Positions 1 to 7,751 of a stretch of DNA of 64,000 nt are shown here, piece after piece. Each line of letters begins with the position of its first letter. Positions within the stretch are counted from its first letter, which is position 1. A program made the position numbers and the translations under genes. Source of the stretch: Ohtaekwangia sp036786105 (GTDB taxonomy: Bacteria; Bacteroidota; Bacteroidia; Cytophagales; Cyclobacteriaceae); NCBI RefSeq assembly GCF_036786105.1, contig NZ_DAIQRQ010000002.1, forward strand, positions 1 to 64,000, written 5' to 3'. The notes beneath the pieces are model-generated. The model saw only the letters and a list, made by a program, of their open reading frames with translations. It ran no database searches and was not told the origin of the DNA.

Positions 1-1
1 A

Positions 2-124
2 GGTAAGCGTAGATATCTAGATTTAAATGGTAATATTCCTAATAATACGGTTATGAATGGAAAGATTTCAGGAAGAAGTCAGGGTGAATATAACCAGGTA
101 ACTCACTTCAATAATATAGATTAA
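2..124 (+). CDS. C-terminal fragment of a probable polymorphic (Rhs/contact-type) toxin, 5' truncated by window edge
   Basis: An open frame enters from the left edge and ends at TAA 122-124, giving about 40 residues. The residues include RYLDLNGNIPNN, then GRSQGEYNQVTHFNNID at the very end. This style (a short Asn/Gly/Arg-rich tail after a 'LDxNGN' stretch) resembles the toxic C-terminal modules of Rhs-type polymorphic toxins, but I cannot name the toxin family. The idea is supported by what follows: a small acidic protein starts three bases after the stop and an Imm32-like relic follows it, the usual order of toxin then immunity genes. The main body of the gene lies outside the window, so the assignment is tentative. 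Confidence 0.4.
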   Translation, partial: GKRRYLDLNGNIPNNTVMNGKISGRSQGEYNQVTHFNNID

Positions 125-126
125 CA

Positions 127-468
127 ATGAGGCAGAGAGTAATAACAGTGCCTAAAGATAAAAGGGCGGAAGAAGCATTAGATTTTAATGAAGCAACAAA
201 GAGTCAATTAATTGAATTACCAATAGGAGAAGATGAATTCCAATTTATGTATCAAAATGGAATCATTGAATTAATTAATCGCGAAGGAAATTCTAATATA
301 GACGATTTTGAAGATGATTCTGTAACAGAAGAAGATAAACTTAAAAGGGTGATAAGGGCTCTTAGTCTAATAGAGAATTTTGAGAATAACGGCCGGTTAG
401 TACAAAATATATCAAATCTCTTTAAAGAGGCGTTAGAGAGGGGTACAGGGGTTTATTTTTATTTCTAA
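127..468 (+). CDS. Small acidic protein, candidate immunity protein
   Basis: 113 residues with no signal peptide and no membrane segment. The chain is acidic, with runs such as IDDFEDDSVTEEDK in the middle and a helical C-terminal half (RVIRALSLIENFENN). The start ATG lies three bases after the stop of the upstream toxin-like fragment, so the two are probably co-transcribed and translationally coupled. Size, acidity and position fit an immunity protein that neutralises the upstream toxin domain. I do not recognise the family; the role is inferred from context only. Confidence 0.5.
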   Translation: MRQRVITVPKDKRAEEALDFNEATKSQLIELPIGEDEFQFMYQNGIIELINREGNSNIDDFEDDSVTEEDKLKRVIRALSLIENFENNGRLVQNISNLFKEALERGTGVYFYF

Positions 469-496
469 GACATAAAGCTGGAAAAGTACAGGCTAG

Positions 497-700
497 ATGA
501 AAAATTGCTTGTATTGAGATCGAAACCAAGTTTGACGGTGGAGTAATAAATATTATTGCTAATAGGGAAGGCATTATTTCGTTGGCTAATCATCTATTGA
601 ATTTAGCGCAGGCGGATGTTCCGTCAGGTTATCATTTACATTTTAACGAATATATTCTTTGAAAGATGATTCTTTGGAATTGGTCTTTCAAAAAAAATGA
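497..700 (+). pseudogene. Frameshifted Imm32-like immunity protein gene
   Basis: A protein of about 67 codons can be rebuilt from two frames. It would start at ATG 497, but five A residues follow the G where four would keep the frame open, so the direct frame stops after five codons. The +1 frame then reads IEIETKFDGGVINII, REGIISLANHLLNLAQ and DVPSGYHLHFNEY, and hits TGA just after base 658. Moving back one base gives SLKDDSLELVFQKK and TGA at 698-700. The two shifts compensate each other. The pattern 'ANREG..SLANHLL.LAQ..VPSGYHLHF.EYNSL..DSLEL' matches what I recall of Imm32-type immunity proteins of Bacteroidota. Either the gene is decayed or there are homopolymer errors in the sequence. 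Confidence 0.5.
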
Positions 701-742
701 AGCACAAAGTTTTTCTGTATAAAGCGAGCATTTGGTTTTGTA

Positions 743-2188
743 ATGAATTTTTGTAAACAACTTATATTTTTAGTCATATTACTGTGCGTAAACTCCACGC
801 TGTTTGCCCAACAGTTGAAAGACGGGAATGCAGCGGATAGCCTTCGCAGCAGCGCGGTGGAGAAGGCAGATTCAACAAGAAACAAGGCCGTGGCCCTAAA
901 CAATAAAATTCAAAATCGAGTTGATTCACTGAAGAAGATTGGCGCTACATATTCTTCAATCCATAATCATAGACCGGTAAATTTAGCAGACACCGCTCGT
1001 AAAGTTCTTCCCGCTGATTCCATTAAATCTATTGAGGCGAAAGCTAAAGCGCAGCAGGCAAAAATAAACGAAGTAAGTACTGAATTGGGTGTTGGTACTT
1101 TAGGTGGCGATGTTAGCCCAGTACACGGAATAAATACAAGTCTTCCTCAGAATATAGAATTGCCCGGCATCAATCAGCCGTCCATCAACAGTCCCGACTT
1201 GAATATAGGGAAGCCAGCAGTCAGTATACCAGAAGTTAAGAATGGGAGTGAAGATGTTTCCGGTATAGGTAACGAAATAAAAAGCGTGGAGGGAATATCC
1301 AGTGAAGTCAATAATTACTCAAATGAAGTTAAAAGCATTCAGGAGAATGATCTGAAAGAATCAAAGGAGTTGCCGGCCTTGGCAGAAAAGGAAATGCAGG
1401 AGCTTGATGAAATGAAGGCACTTCAACAAGTCAAAGGATTTACAGATGAAGAAGTTGAAGCCTATAAAAAGGCAATTGAACAGTATAAAAATGAAAAGCG
1501 TATGGAAGCAGAGCTTGCAGAAAAAGCGAAGGAAGTAGCAAACGATGCCGTTTTGCAGAATCAAAGCGTTGTGGATGGTTCTATGAAGAAGATTGCAAAG
1601 TATAAATATAAATTCTCTTCAGTAGCTGATATGCGGAATTTGCCAAAGCATGCCCCTAACCCCCTAAAGGATTTACCGCTGCGTGAACGAATTATACCTG
1701 GTCTTTCATTACAGGTATTGAATAGCACCGACCGTTGGTTGGAGTTTGATCCAAACGTAAATTACAGACTTACCGGTAACTGGTCTGCTGGTATAGGGGG
1801 TATGTTCAGGTTCTCTATGAATCCTTCTAAGTTAAAGTTTAGTGATTTTGGCAGTATGTATGGCTATAAGACTATTGTTCAGTATAAGGCTTTTAAAGGT
1901 TTCTTTCTTCAGGCAGAAGGACATCGTGTTACGTGGAAACCATGGGATACTCGTTTAAAAGATCCTTACTACAGGGAAAACGTCTATGTTGCACTTGTCG
2001 GTATTGGTAAAAGTCATGCTATATCAAAACGATTGAGAGGCAATATTCAAACCTTCTATCATTATGCATGGGGAATCGACCCCTATAAGCCGAAGGTCAT
2101 GCTACGCTTCGGAATTGAATTTTCATTGGCAAAGCGGGAAAAGCAATCGTGGGAGAAGAGGTTGAAAGAGTTGCAGGATTGTGACTAA
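743..2188 (+). CDS. Secreted protein of unknown function with coiled-coil centre and beta-rich C-terminal domain
   Basis: 481 residues. Residues 1-22 form a signal peptide ending in LFAQQ. Residues 25-130 are rich in Asp, Ser, Lys and Ala. Residues 130-175 carry short repeats around Pro-Gly-Ile-Asn and Asn-Ile-Gly-Lys-Pro. Residues 200-275 are Glu/Lys/Ala-rich and probably a coiled coil. From about residue 300 the sequence becomes aromatic and beta-rich (PGLSLQVLNSTDRWLEFDP, then NYRLTGNWSAGIGGMFRFS), suggesting a small outer-membrane or beta-sandwich domain. I do not recognise the family. It follows the toxin/immunity remnants in the same direction, so a link to that secretion locus is possible but unproven. 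Confidence 0.7.
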   Translation: MNFCKQLIFLVILLCVNSTLFAQQLKDGNAADSLRSSAVEKADSTRNKAVALNNKIQNRVDSLKKIGATYSSIHNHRPVNLADTARKVLPADSIKSIEAKAKAQQAKINEVSTELGVGTLGGDVSPVHGINTSLPQNIELPGINQPSINSPDLNIGKPAVSIPEVKNGSEDVSGIGNEIKSVEGISSEVNNYSNEVKSIQENDLKESKELPALAEKEMQELDEMKALQQVKGFTDEEVEAYKKAIEQYKNEKRMEAELAEKAKEVANDAVLQNQSVVDGSMKKIAKYKYKFSSVADMRNLPKHAPNPLKDLPLRERIIPGLSLQVLNSTDRWLEFDPNVNYRLTGNWSAGIGGMFRFSMNPSKLKFSDFGSMYGYKTIVQYKAFKGFFLQAEGHRVTWKPWDTRLKDPYYRENVYVALVGIGKSHAISKRLRGNIQTFYHYAWGIDPYKPKVMLRFGIEFSLAKREKQSWEKRLKELQDCD

Positions 2189-2209
2189 TAGATCGTGACA
2201 GTCGATCTA
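2189..2209 (+). terminator. Hairpin directly after the secreted-protein gene
   Basis: TAGATCG (2189-2195) and CGATCTA (2203-2209) form a perfect 7-bp stem with a 7-base loop immediately after the stop codon. There is no clear T-run behind it, so it may only be a 3'-end stabiliser. Confidence 0.35.
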
Positions 2210-2321
2210 AATTCTCAAATAAGCCGTACAATAGGAAACATCATTAGTGTTGCACCCGCAAGAGAAGGCCGTACAAATACACATATTCATGAACTTCATC
2301 CCAAAAGTTGAAGCAGTAAAT

Positions 2322-2353
2322 AAAAAAGGCTGTCGTTTCAGACAGCCTTTTTT
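2322..2353. terminator. Bidirectional rho-independent terminator between the secreted-protein gene and hpf
   Basis: A run of six A plus GGCTGTC (2322-2334) pairs perfectly with GACAGCC plus T-run (2341-2353); the loop is GTTTCA. A-tract on one side and T-tract on the other let it work on both strands between convergent genes. Confidence 0.8.
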
Positions 2354-2371
2354 ATTTACTATAATTTGGAT

Positions 2372-2674
2372 CTATACTCTTCCGTTACGAATTTTTGTCT
2401 TGAATTTTTCCAGCTGCATACGAAGTGCATCAGTAGCTAAATCTGCTGCAGCCTCAAACGAACGAGCTTTCTCTGTTGCAAAAAGCATGTTTCCCGGAAC
2501 GCGTAATTTGATTTCAACTGTTTTGTTTTCAATCCCCTCATTGTTAAGTCGAAGAAATACTTCGCCATCCACCAAGCGATTATAGAAAGTGTCCAGCTTG
2601 TCAAGCTTCTTTTGAATAAAGTTAATGAGCTTGCTGTCAGCATCGAAGTGAATGGAATGAACTTGAACCTTCAT
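2372..2674 (-). CDS. hpf: Ribosome hibernation-promoting factor, short HPF/YfiA family
   Basis: 100 residues, the size of short-form HPF. It starts MKVQVHSIHFDADSKLINFIQKKLDKLDTFY-like, with the typical beta-alpha-beta opening, and carries the conserved region VEIKLRVPGNMLFATEKARSFEAAADLATDALRMQL, matching the family's 'A.......Y.AID.A.D.L..QL' helix. Known role of the family: binds the 30S decoding centre in stationary phase, inactivating ribosomes. The short form lacks the C-terminal domain that drives 100S dimers on its own in long HPF. It lies downstream of the recombinase gene on the same strand with a 124-base gap, ends at a strong terminator, and is a confident call. Confidence 0.9.
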   Translation of the reverse strand: MKVQVHSIHFDADSKLINFIQKKLDKLDTFYNRLVDGEVFLRLNNEGIENKTVEIKLRVPGNMLFATEKARSFEAAADLATDALRMQLEKFKTKIRNGRV

Positions 2675-2798
2675 AGTGTTAAATTTTAAAAGTTGAACAA
2701 TAAAACAGTGTTGCCGGCATTCGCAATGCCAGGCGATTCGTCGGAAAATGTAGTTATATACTCATGGGCGTTCTTTGTTATTTTTTGTTGAGAATCAT

Positions 2799-3695
2799 TT
2801 ATGCTTTGGGATGCGCCAGATCAAAAACCTTTTTGAGTTTTTCCATTGAGTTGTGTGTATATACCTGGGTTGCAGCGAGACTGCTATGGCCGAGTAAATC
2901 TTTTACGGCGTTGATCTCTGCACCTTTATTTAACAGGTGCGTTGCATAGGTATGACGCAGTACATGGGGACTTTTCTTTTCTACCGTTGAGCGTGTTAAA
3001 TGATATTTCACAAGTTTGTAAACCATCATGGGATAGCATGGCTCACCAGAATCGGTAACCAGTAACAATCCATGATCTTGTTTTGTTACTTCCTTGTTCC
3101 TTACTTCCCGATAGCCTTCTATAATAGAAACGAGATTTTGAGTAAATGGGATTACCCTTTCCTTGTTTCTTTTACCAAGTACCTTCAACGTTTTTCCCTT
3201 CAGATCAATGTCATGATCTTTGAGTTTCAATAACTCAGAGAGGCGCATACCTGTGGCGTAGAATAATTCAAGAATAAGTTTATTACGCCAACCTGCAAGG
3301 TCTTCCGTAAACTCATAGTTGTCGAGGATCTTTACCATGTCGCCTTCTTTTACAAAGCTGGGCAACCTCTTTTTGGTTTTCAGAACCTTGATTTTCAGCA
3401 TGGGATCCTTGCTTATAATCTCCTGTCGCAAAAGGAATTTATAAAATGTACGAAGGCAGGCAATCTTTCTGTTTACAGAAGAAGGTTCGATTCCTTCTTC
3501 GACTAATTTAATTATCCACGAACGAATCATTCCGTGGTCTGCCGATTGTGGCATTATATCTGAATACGTCTCCTTCAGAAAAGCAGAAAACTGCTCAAGG
3601 TCATTTTGATAGGCCAATAAGGTATTGGTACTTACGCGCTTTTCGTACTGAAGATATTTCAGGAAGGAATCCACCATGCTATCCACACCTTTCAT
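2799..3695 (-). CDS. Tyrosine recombinase, XerC/XerD family
   Basis: Site-specific recombinase that resolves chromosome dimers at dif in this family. The frame is open from 3731, but the N-terminal SAM-like domain begins at VDSFLKYLQYEKRVS, so the start is more likely ATG at 3695 (MKGVDSMVDS) or 3677 (MVDSF). Counting from 3731, the catalytic residues are R163 (ATGMRLSE), K187 (LGKRNKER), H256 and R259 (HVLRH), H282 (LLGHSS) and the nucleophile Y291 (QVYTH); all are present. Length of about 295 is normal. The neighbours hpf and rpsU are housekeeping genes and there are no phage or IS genes, so it is a chromosomal Xer protein rather than an integrase. I cannot decide between XerC and XerD. Confidence 0.9.
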   Translation of the reverse strand: MKGVDSMVDSFLKYLQYEKRVSTNTLLAYQNDLEQFSAFLKETYSDIMPQSADHGMIRSWIIKLVEEGIEPSSVNRKIACLRTFYKFLLRQEIISKDPMLKIKVLKTKKRLPSFVKEGDMVKILDNYEFTEDLAGWRNKLILELFYATGMRLSELLKLKDHDIDLKGKTLKVLGKRNKERVIPFTQNLVSIIEGYREVRNKEVTKQDHGLLLVTDSGEPCYPMMVYKLVKYHLTRSTVEKKSPHVLRHTYATHLLNKGAEINAVKDLLGHSSLAATQVYTHNSMEKLKKVFDLAHPKA

Positions 3696-3734
3696 TTTGA
3701 GGGGCCCATGGACTGAGCTTTGTAATAGCAATGT

Positions 3735-3772
3735 AAAAAAATAATCCCCTCAAGGAAATACCTTAAGGGGAT
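3735..3772 (-). terminator. Rho-independent terminator of rpsU
   Basis: On the minus strand ATCCCCT, one mismatch and AAGG pair across an AAATA/TATTT loop (3744-3772), followed by a run of mostly T (3740-3733). It lies between rpsU and the recombinase gene and should end the rpsU transcript. Confidence 0.7.
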
Positions 3773-3773
3773 A

Positions 3774-3821
3774 TGTGGATAAAATGACAATTTATTGTGG
3801 ACAAAACATGGTTTGTCCACA
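3774..3821. other. Cluster of three DnaA-box-like 9-mers, two in a hairpin
   Basis: TGTGGATAA at 3774-3782 is an exact reverse DnaA box (TTATCCACA). TGTGGACAA (3796-3804) and TTGTCCACA (3813-3821) differ by one base and face each other; with flanking bases they form an 11-bp perfect inverted repeat (3795-3805 / 3812-3822) with a 6-base loop. Two further one-mismatch boxes lie inside the recombinase gene at 3679-3687 and 3513-3521. This could be a DnaA-binding site or part of an origin; the hairpin could also be a simple mRNA 3' structure. Confidence 0.4.
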
Positions 3822-3854
3822 AGGAATAATCTTGCTAATAAGGAAAACTAGCTA

Positions 3855-4052
3855 TTAAGCGTTGTTGTCCTGCAGTCTCTGCTGCTCGCGGTATGCAGCG
3901 CGGATGATTTCGTTTCTGCGTGTAACAGATGGCTTTTCGAATGCTGTGCGGGCACGCAATTCTTTTAAGATACCTGTTTTTTCAAACTTCTTTTTGAAAC
4001 GTTTCAGCGCCTTGTCGATTGATTCGTTTTCTTTTACGTTAACGATAAGCAT
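3855..4052 (-). CDS. rpsU: 30S ribosomal protein bS21
   Basis: 65 residues beginning MLIVNVKENESIDKALKRF and containing the basic stretch KKKFEKTGILKELRAR and FEKPSVTRRNEIIRAAYRE, the classic bS21 sequence. It binds the platform of the small subunit near the anti-Shine-Dalgarno end of 16S rRNA. A good promoter lies just upstream (4071-4102) and a terminator just downstream (3735-3772), so it appears to be monocistronic. In Bacteroidota bS21 is linked to occlusion of the anti-SD sequence, which fits the weak Shine-Dalgarno sites across this window. Confidence 0.95.
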   Translation of the reverse strand: MLIVNVKENESIDKALKRFKKKFEKTGILKELRARTAFEKPSVTRRNEIIRAAYREQQRLQDNNA

Positions 4053-4070
4053 ATTTCTTATTTAGGGCTG

Positions 4071-4102
4071 CAAATATAGCAGAATGTCAGTGAATTATCC
4101 AA
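4071..4102 (-). promoter_or_regulatory. Bacteroidota-type promoter of rpsU
   Basis: On the minus strand TTGG (4102-4099), a 20-base spacer and TATATTTG (4078-4071) match the -33 TTG and -7 TAnnTTTG consensus. Transcription would start near 4067, about 15 bases before the start codon. Confidence 0.75.
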
Positions 4103-4104
4103 CA

Positions 4105-5274
4105 TTACTTTAAAATGCTCCTTGATATTACCAATTTTTGAATTTCTGATGTGCCTTCACCAATGGTACAAAGTTTAGCATCGCGGTAAAACTTCTCAAC
4201 GGGAAAGTCTTTGGTGTAGCCGTATCCTCCAAAGATCTGAACGGCTTCGTTGGCAACCTCTACGGCAACTTCAGACGCATAAAGTTTTGCCATGGCAGAT
4301 TCGCGTGTTACGCTTTCGCCTCTGTTTTTTAAATCGCCGGCTCTGAGTGTCAGTAATTTAGCTGCTTCAATCTTCGTTGCCATGTCAGCGAGCTTAAAGG
4401 AAATTCCCTGGAAGGTTGATATGGGCTTATTAAACTGTTGCCGTTCTTGTGAGTATTTAAGAGCTGCATCGAATGCTCCAACGGCAATGCCTACGCTAAG
4501 TGCTGCGATGGAGATGCGGCCTCCATCCAACACTTTCAGTGCCTGAACGAAACCATCTCCCTCTTTTCCGATAACCTGGGATTTGTGTATACGACAATCT
4601 GAGAATATAAGCTCAGCTGTTTCGGATGCCCGCATGCCCAGTTTGTTCTCTTTTTTACCGGCCGAAAAACCTGGGGTGCCTTTCTCTATTATAAAAGCGG
4701 TCATGCCATGTGAATCTCCGACTTCTCCGGTCCTTACAATCACTACGGCTACGTCTCCTGACTTACCATGGGTGATAAAATTCTTCGCTCCATTAACGAT
4801 ATAGTAGTCACCATCTCTTACCGCAACTGTTCGCATGTTACCGGCATCCGAACCCGTGTTAGGTTCTGTTAGGCCCCAGGCACCTATAAATTCGCATGAA
4901 GCCAACTTCGGTAAATACTTCTTCTTCTGTTCCGGCGATGCAAATTGAAGAATATGGTTAGTGCAAAGCGAGTTATGGGCAGCGACCGATAAGCCAATCG
5001 AACCATCGATACGGGCAATCTCAATAATGGCGGTTATGTACTCCAGATAACCAAATCCGGCCCCTCCAAATTCCTCCGGTACAAGCACTCCCATGAGCCC
5101 CAAGGCTCCCATCTTTTTGAAAAGTTGTACAGGAAATTCCTGGCTTTCATCCCACGTCATAATGTTGGGCCTGATTTCTTTATTACCAAAGTCATGAACC
5201 ATCTGCGAAATCATCTTTTGATTTTCAGTTTCATCAAAACTTATTGAAGCCAGTCTGTCAGTGATCACTTCCAT
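4105..5274 (-). CDS. Acyl-CoA dehydrogenase
   Basis: 389 residues, the normal size for short/medium-chain acyl-CoA dehydrogenases; FAD flavoprotein forming trans-2-enoyl-CoA in fatty or branched-chain acid breakdown. It has the two family signatures: WGLTEPNTGSDAGNMRT near residue 155 and the C-terminal block with FGGYGYTKDFPVEKFYRD, LCTIGEGTSEIQ. The likely catalytic base is E373 in GEGTSE. Substrate chain length cannot be read from the sequence. No electron-transfer or beta-oxidation partner genes lie next to it. A palindrome (5308-5321) sits 34 bases upstream of the start and may be its operator. Confidence 0.92.
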   Translation of the reverse strand: MEVITDRLASISFDETENQKMISQMVHDFGNKEIRPNIMTWDESQEFPVQLFKKMGALGLMGVLVPEEFGGAGFGYLEYITAIIEIARIDGSIGLSVAAHNSLCTNHILQFASPEQKKKYLPKLASCEFIGAWGLTEPNTGSDAGNMRTVAVRDGDYYIVNGAKNFITHGKSGDVAVVIVRTGEVGDSHGMTAFIIEKGTPGFSAGKKENKLGMRASETAELIFSDCRIHKSQVIGKEGDGFVQALKVLDGGRISIAALSVGIAVGAFDAALKYSQERQQFNKPISTFQGISFKLADMATKIEAAKLLTLRAGDLKNRGESVTRESAMAKLYASEVAVEVANEAVQIFGGYGYTKDFPVEKFYRDAKLCTIGEGTSEIQKLVISRSILK

Positions 5275-5307
5275 TTTTAAAAATTTTAATTGGAAACGTT
5301 AAAGGTA

Positions 5308-5321
5308 GACGTTTATACGTC
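5308..5321. promoter_or_regulatory. Palindrome upstream of acyl-CoA dehydrogenase, possible operator
   Basis: GACGTTTATACGTC is a perfect inverted repeat with 5-bp arms around TTAT; flanking bases extend it to 7 of 8 matching positions per arm. Its place 34 bases before the acyl-CoA dehydrogenase start suggests a site for a TetR-like regulator of fatty acid genes, but no regulator is nearby. Confidence 0.35.
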
Positions 5322-5445
5322 AACAAACAAACGAATGTTAGGTTGTGTTGAAATTTGGTGGTATAAATTATACCCTGTTAATGTGAAAATCGCCTGAATC
5401 TGCTTAAAAATCTTAATTTCGCAGGTTCAAAAACCCATTTAATAC

Positions 5446-6759
5446 ATGAAAATAGCTGTAGTTGGTACAGGTTACGTTGGCCTCGTAACCGGAACATGTT
5501 TTGCCGAAACCGGAAACACTGTAACCTGTGTTGACATTGACCAGGAAAAGGTGAAAAAACTCCAAAATGGAAAAATCACCATTTATGAACCTGGTCTTGA
5601 ACAACTCTTCGAACGAAATATCAAACAAGAAAGACTTTTCTTCACTACCGATCTTGCGGAAGGAATAAAAGATGCGAAGGTTATATTCCTTGCTCTCCCC
5701 ACACCTCCGGGAGAAGACGGCTCTGCTGATCTCAGGTATATTTTAAAAGTAGCCAGTGATCTCGGTCCATTGTTGTCTGAGTACACCGTGATCATTGACA
5801 AGAGTACTGTACCTGTAGGTACTGCTGATAAGGTAAGAGAGAAAATCGCAACAAATGCCAAAGTAGACTTTGATGTAGTATCCAATCCCGAGTTCCTCAG
5901 AGAAGGTGTAGCGGTGGAAGATTTTATGAAGCCTGATCGTGTGGTGATCGGAACAACTTCTCCTCGTGCCCGCAAGATCATGGAGACGTTGTATGCACCC
6001 TATGTTCGCCAGGGTAATCCGATCATCTTTATGGATGAGCGTTCTGCAGAGCTTACAAAGTATGCGGCTAACTCTTTCCTGGCAACGAAAATTACATTCA
6101 TGAATGAGATTGCCAATCTCTGCGAATTAGTGGGTGCGGATGTAGATGCAGTTCGCAAGGGTGTTGGTACTGATAACCGAATCGGAAAACGATTCTTGTT
6201 TCCAGGAATCGGGTATGGTGGTAGCTGCTTCCCGAAAGATGTACAGGCACTAGCCAAATCTGCTTCTGATGTTAAATATGATTTCAGAATACTGAATGCA
6301 GTAATGGATGTAAACGCCGATCAGAAAACAAGACTCATCCAGAAAATCAAAGAATATTTTAAAGGAAATCTTAAAGGCAAGACTATCGCTTTTTGGGGTC
6401 TGTCTTTTAAGCCACACACCGATGACATTCGAGAAGCGCCATCACTTTATAACATTGAAGCGTTGCTTAGTGAGGGCGTGAAAATTCAGGCACACGATCC
6501 CGAAGCTATTGAAAATGTTAAGAGAATTTTGGGAGACAAAATCCATTACTTCTCTACGCCTTACGAAGCTGCTGAAGGAGCTGATGCAATTTTCATTGCA
6601 ACGGAATGGCCGGAGTTCCGCACGCCTGATTTTGAAAGACTTTCTTCTGTAGTAAAAGCAAAAGTAATCTTTGATGGAAGAAATCTTTATGATCTATCTG
6701 TAATGAAAGAAATGGGATATACTTATTATAGCATAGGAAGAGAGGTGGTCAATGGCTAA
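5446..6759 (+). CDS. ugd: UDP-glucose 6-dehydrogenase
   Basis: 437 residues. Converts UDP-glucose to UDP-glucuronate with two NAD+. The N-terminal Rossmann motif is VVGTGYVGLVTG (residues 5-16), followed by STVPVGT (120-126), and the catalytic block with K205 and N209 (TKYAANSFLATKI). The catalytic cysteine is C261 in YGGSCFPKD. The C-terminal UDP-binding domain includes FWGLSFKPHTDDIREAPS. It overlaps the next gene, UDP-glucuronate decarboxylase, by 8 bases, so the product is handed directly to UDP-xylose formation. First gene of a nucleotide-sugar run reaching rmlA. A weak -7-like TAATTTCG lies at 5414-5421. Confidence 0.95.
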   Translation: MKIAVVGTGYVGLVTGTCFAETGNTVTCVDIDQEKVKKLQNGKITIYEPGLEQLFERNIKQERLFFTTDLAEGIKDAKVIFLALPTPPGEDGSADLRYILKVASDLGPLLSEYTVIIDKSTVPVGTADKVREKIATNAKVDFDVVSNPEFLREGVAVEDFMKPDRVVIGTTSPRARKIMETLYAPYVRQGNPIIFMDERSAELTKYAANSFLATKITFMNEIANLCELVGADVDAVRKGVGTDNRIGKRFLFPGIGYGGSCFPKDVQALAKSASDVKYDFRILNAVMDVNADQKTRLIQKIKEYFKGNLKGKTIAFWGLSFKPHTDDIREAPSLYNIEALLSEGVKIQAHDPEAIENVKRILGDKIHYFSTPYEAAEGADAIFIATEWPEFRTPDFERLSSVVKAKVIFDGRNLYDLSVMKEMGYTYYSIGREVVNG

Positions 6760-7741
6760 GGAAAGAATATTGATTACAGGCGGAGCCGGCTTTTTAGGCT
6801 CTCACCTCTGCGACAGATTTATTAAAGAAGGCTACAGCGTTATTGCTATGGATAACCTGATAACGGGTGATCTGCGCAACATCGAGCATCTTTTCAAGCA
6901 TCCTGATTTTGAATTCTATCACCACGATGTTTCTTCATTCGTGCATGTGCCGGGCGAACTAAAATATATACTTCATTTTGCTTCGCCGGCAAGTCCGATA
7001 GATTATCTCAAAATTCCTATTCAGACTTTGAAAGTGGGATCATTGGGTACACACAATCTGCTTGGATTGGCCCGTGTAAAAAAAGCACGCATACTGGTAG
7101 CTTCTACATCTGAAATATATGGCGATCCCCTCGTTCATCCTCAGGTGGAAGAGTACTATGGCAACGTAAACCCTATTGGTCCACGTGGCGTTTACGATGA
7201 GGCTAAACGTTTTCAGGAAGCCATCACCATGGCCTATCATACTTATCATGGACTGGAGACGCGCATTGTTAGAATATTTAACACGTATGGCCCTCGTATG
7301 CGACTGAACGATGGACGCGTACTTCCTGCTTTTATCGGACAGGCTTTACGAGGTGAAGACCTTACCGTTTTCGGTGATGGTTCGCAAACCCGTTCATTCT
7401 GTTATGTAGACGATCAGGTGGATGGTATTTTCAGATTACTCATGTCAGATTATCATTTGCCTGTAAACATTGGCAACCCTGATGAGATCACCATCCGGGA
7501 ATTTGCTGAAGAAATCGTGAAACTTACCGGTACAAAACAAAAAGTGGTATACAAACCCCTTCCACAGGACGATCCCAAGCAACGTCAGCCAAATACAACC
7601 AAAGCAAGAGAAATTCTTGGATGGGAAGCAAAAGTACCGCGCTCCGAAGGTTTGAAAATAACCTACGAATATTTCAGGTCGTTACCGCAGGAAGTATTAT
7701 ATCAGCGAGATCATAAAAATTTCGAAAAGTTCATCCGCTAA
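6752..7741 (+). CDS. UDP-glucuronate decarboxylase (UDP-xylose synthase)
   Basis: 329 residues, extended SDR fold. Decarboxylates UDP-glucuronate to UDP-xylose via a 4-keto intermediate. Visible are the NAD motif TGGAGFLGSH (9-18), HFASPASPIDY (75-85), which is characteristic of UXS proteins, STSEIYGDP (118-126) and the catalytic pair Y148/K152 in GVYDEAK. RIFNTYGPRM and the C-terminal RQPNTTKAREILGWE also match the family. The 8-base overlap with ugd indicates translational coupling. Product is a donor for xylose-bearing surface polysaccharide; the glycosyltransferase is not in this neighbourhood. Confidence 0.93.
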   Translation: MAKERILITGGAGFLGSHLCDRFIKEGYSVIAMDNLITGDLRNIEHLFKHPDFEFYHHDVSSFVHVPGELKYILHFASPASPIDYLKIPIQTLKVGSLGTHNLLGLARVKKARILVASTSEIYGDPLVHPQVEEYYGNVNPIGPRGVYDEAKRFQEAITMAYHTYHGLETRIVRIFNTYGPRMRLNDGRVLPAFIGQALRGEDLTVFGDGSQTRSFCYVDDQVDGIFRLLMSDYHLPVNIGNPDEITIREFAEEIVKLTGTKQKVVYKPLPQDDPKQRQPNTTKAREILGWEAKVPRSEGLKITYEYFRSLPQEVLYQRDHKNFEKFIR

Positions 7742-7751
7742 TCTATCAATT

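Noticed and set aside
2716..2730. GGCATT-CGC-AATGCC hairpin before hpf
   Set aside because: Six-bp stem without a T-run and near the hpf start; too weak to call a regulator.
2799..3731. Tyrosine recombinase as an integrase of a mobile element
   Set aside because: It is surrounded by hpf and rpsU, with no phage, transposase, tRNA or direct repeats nearby.
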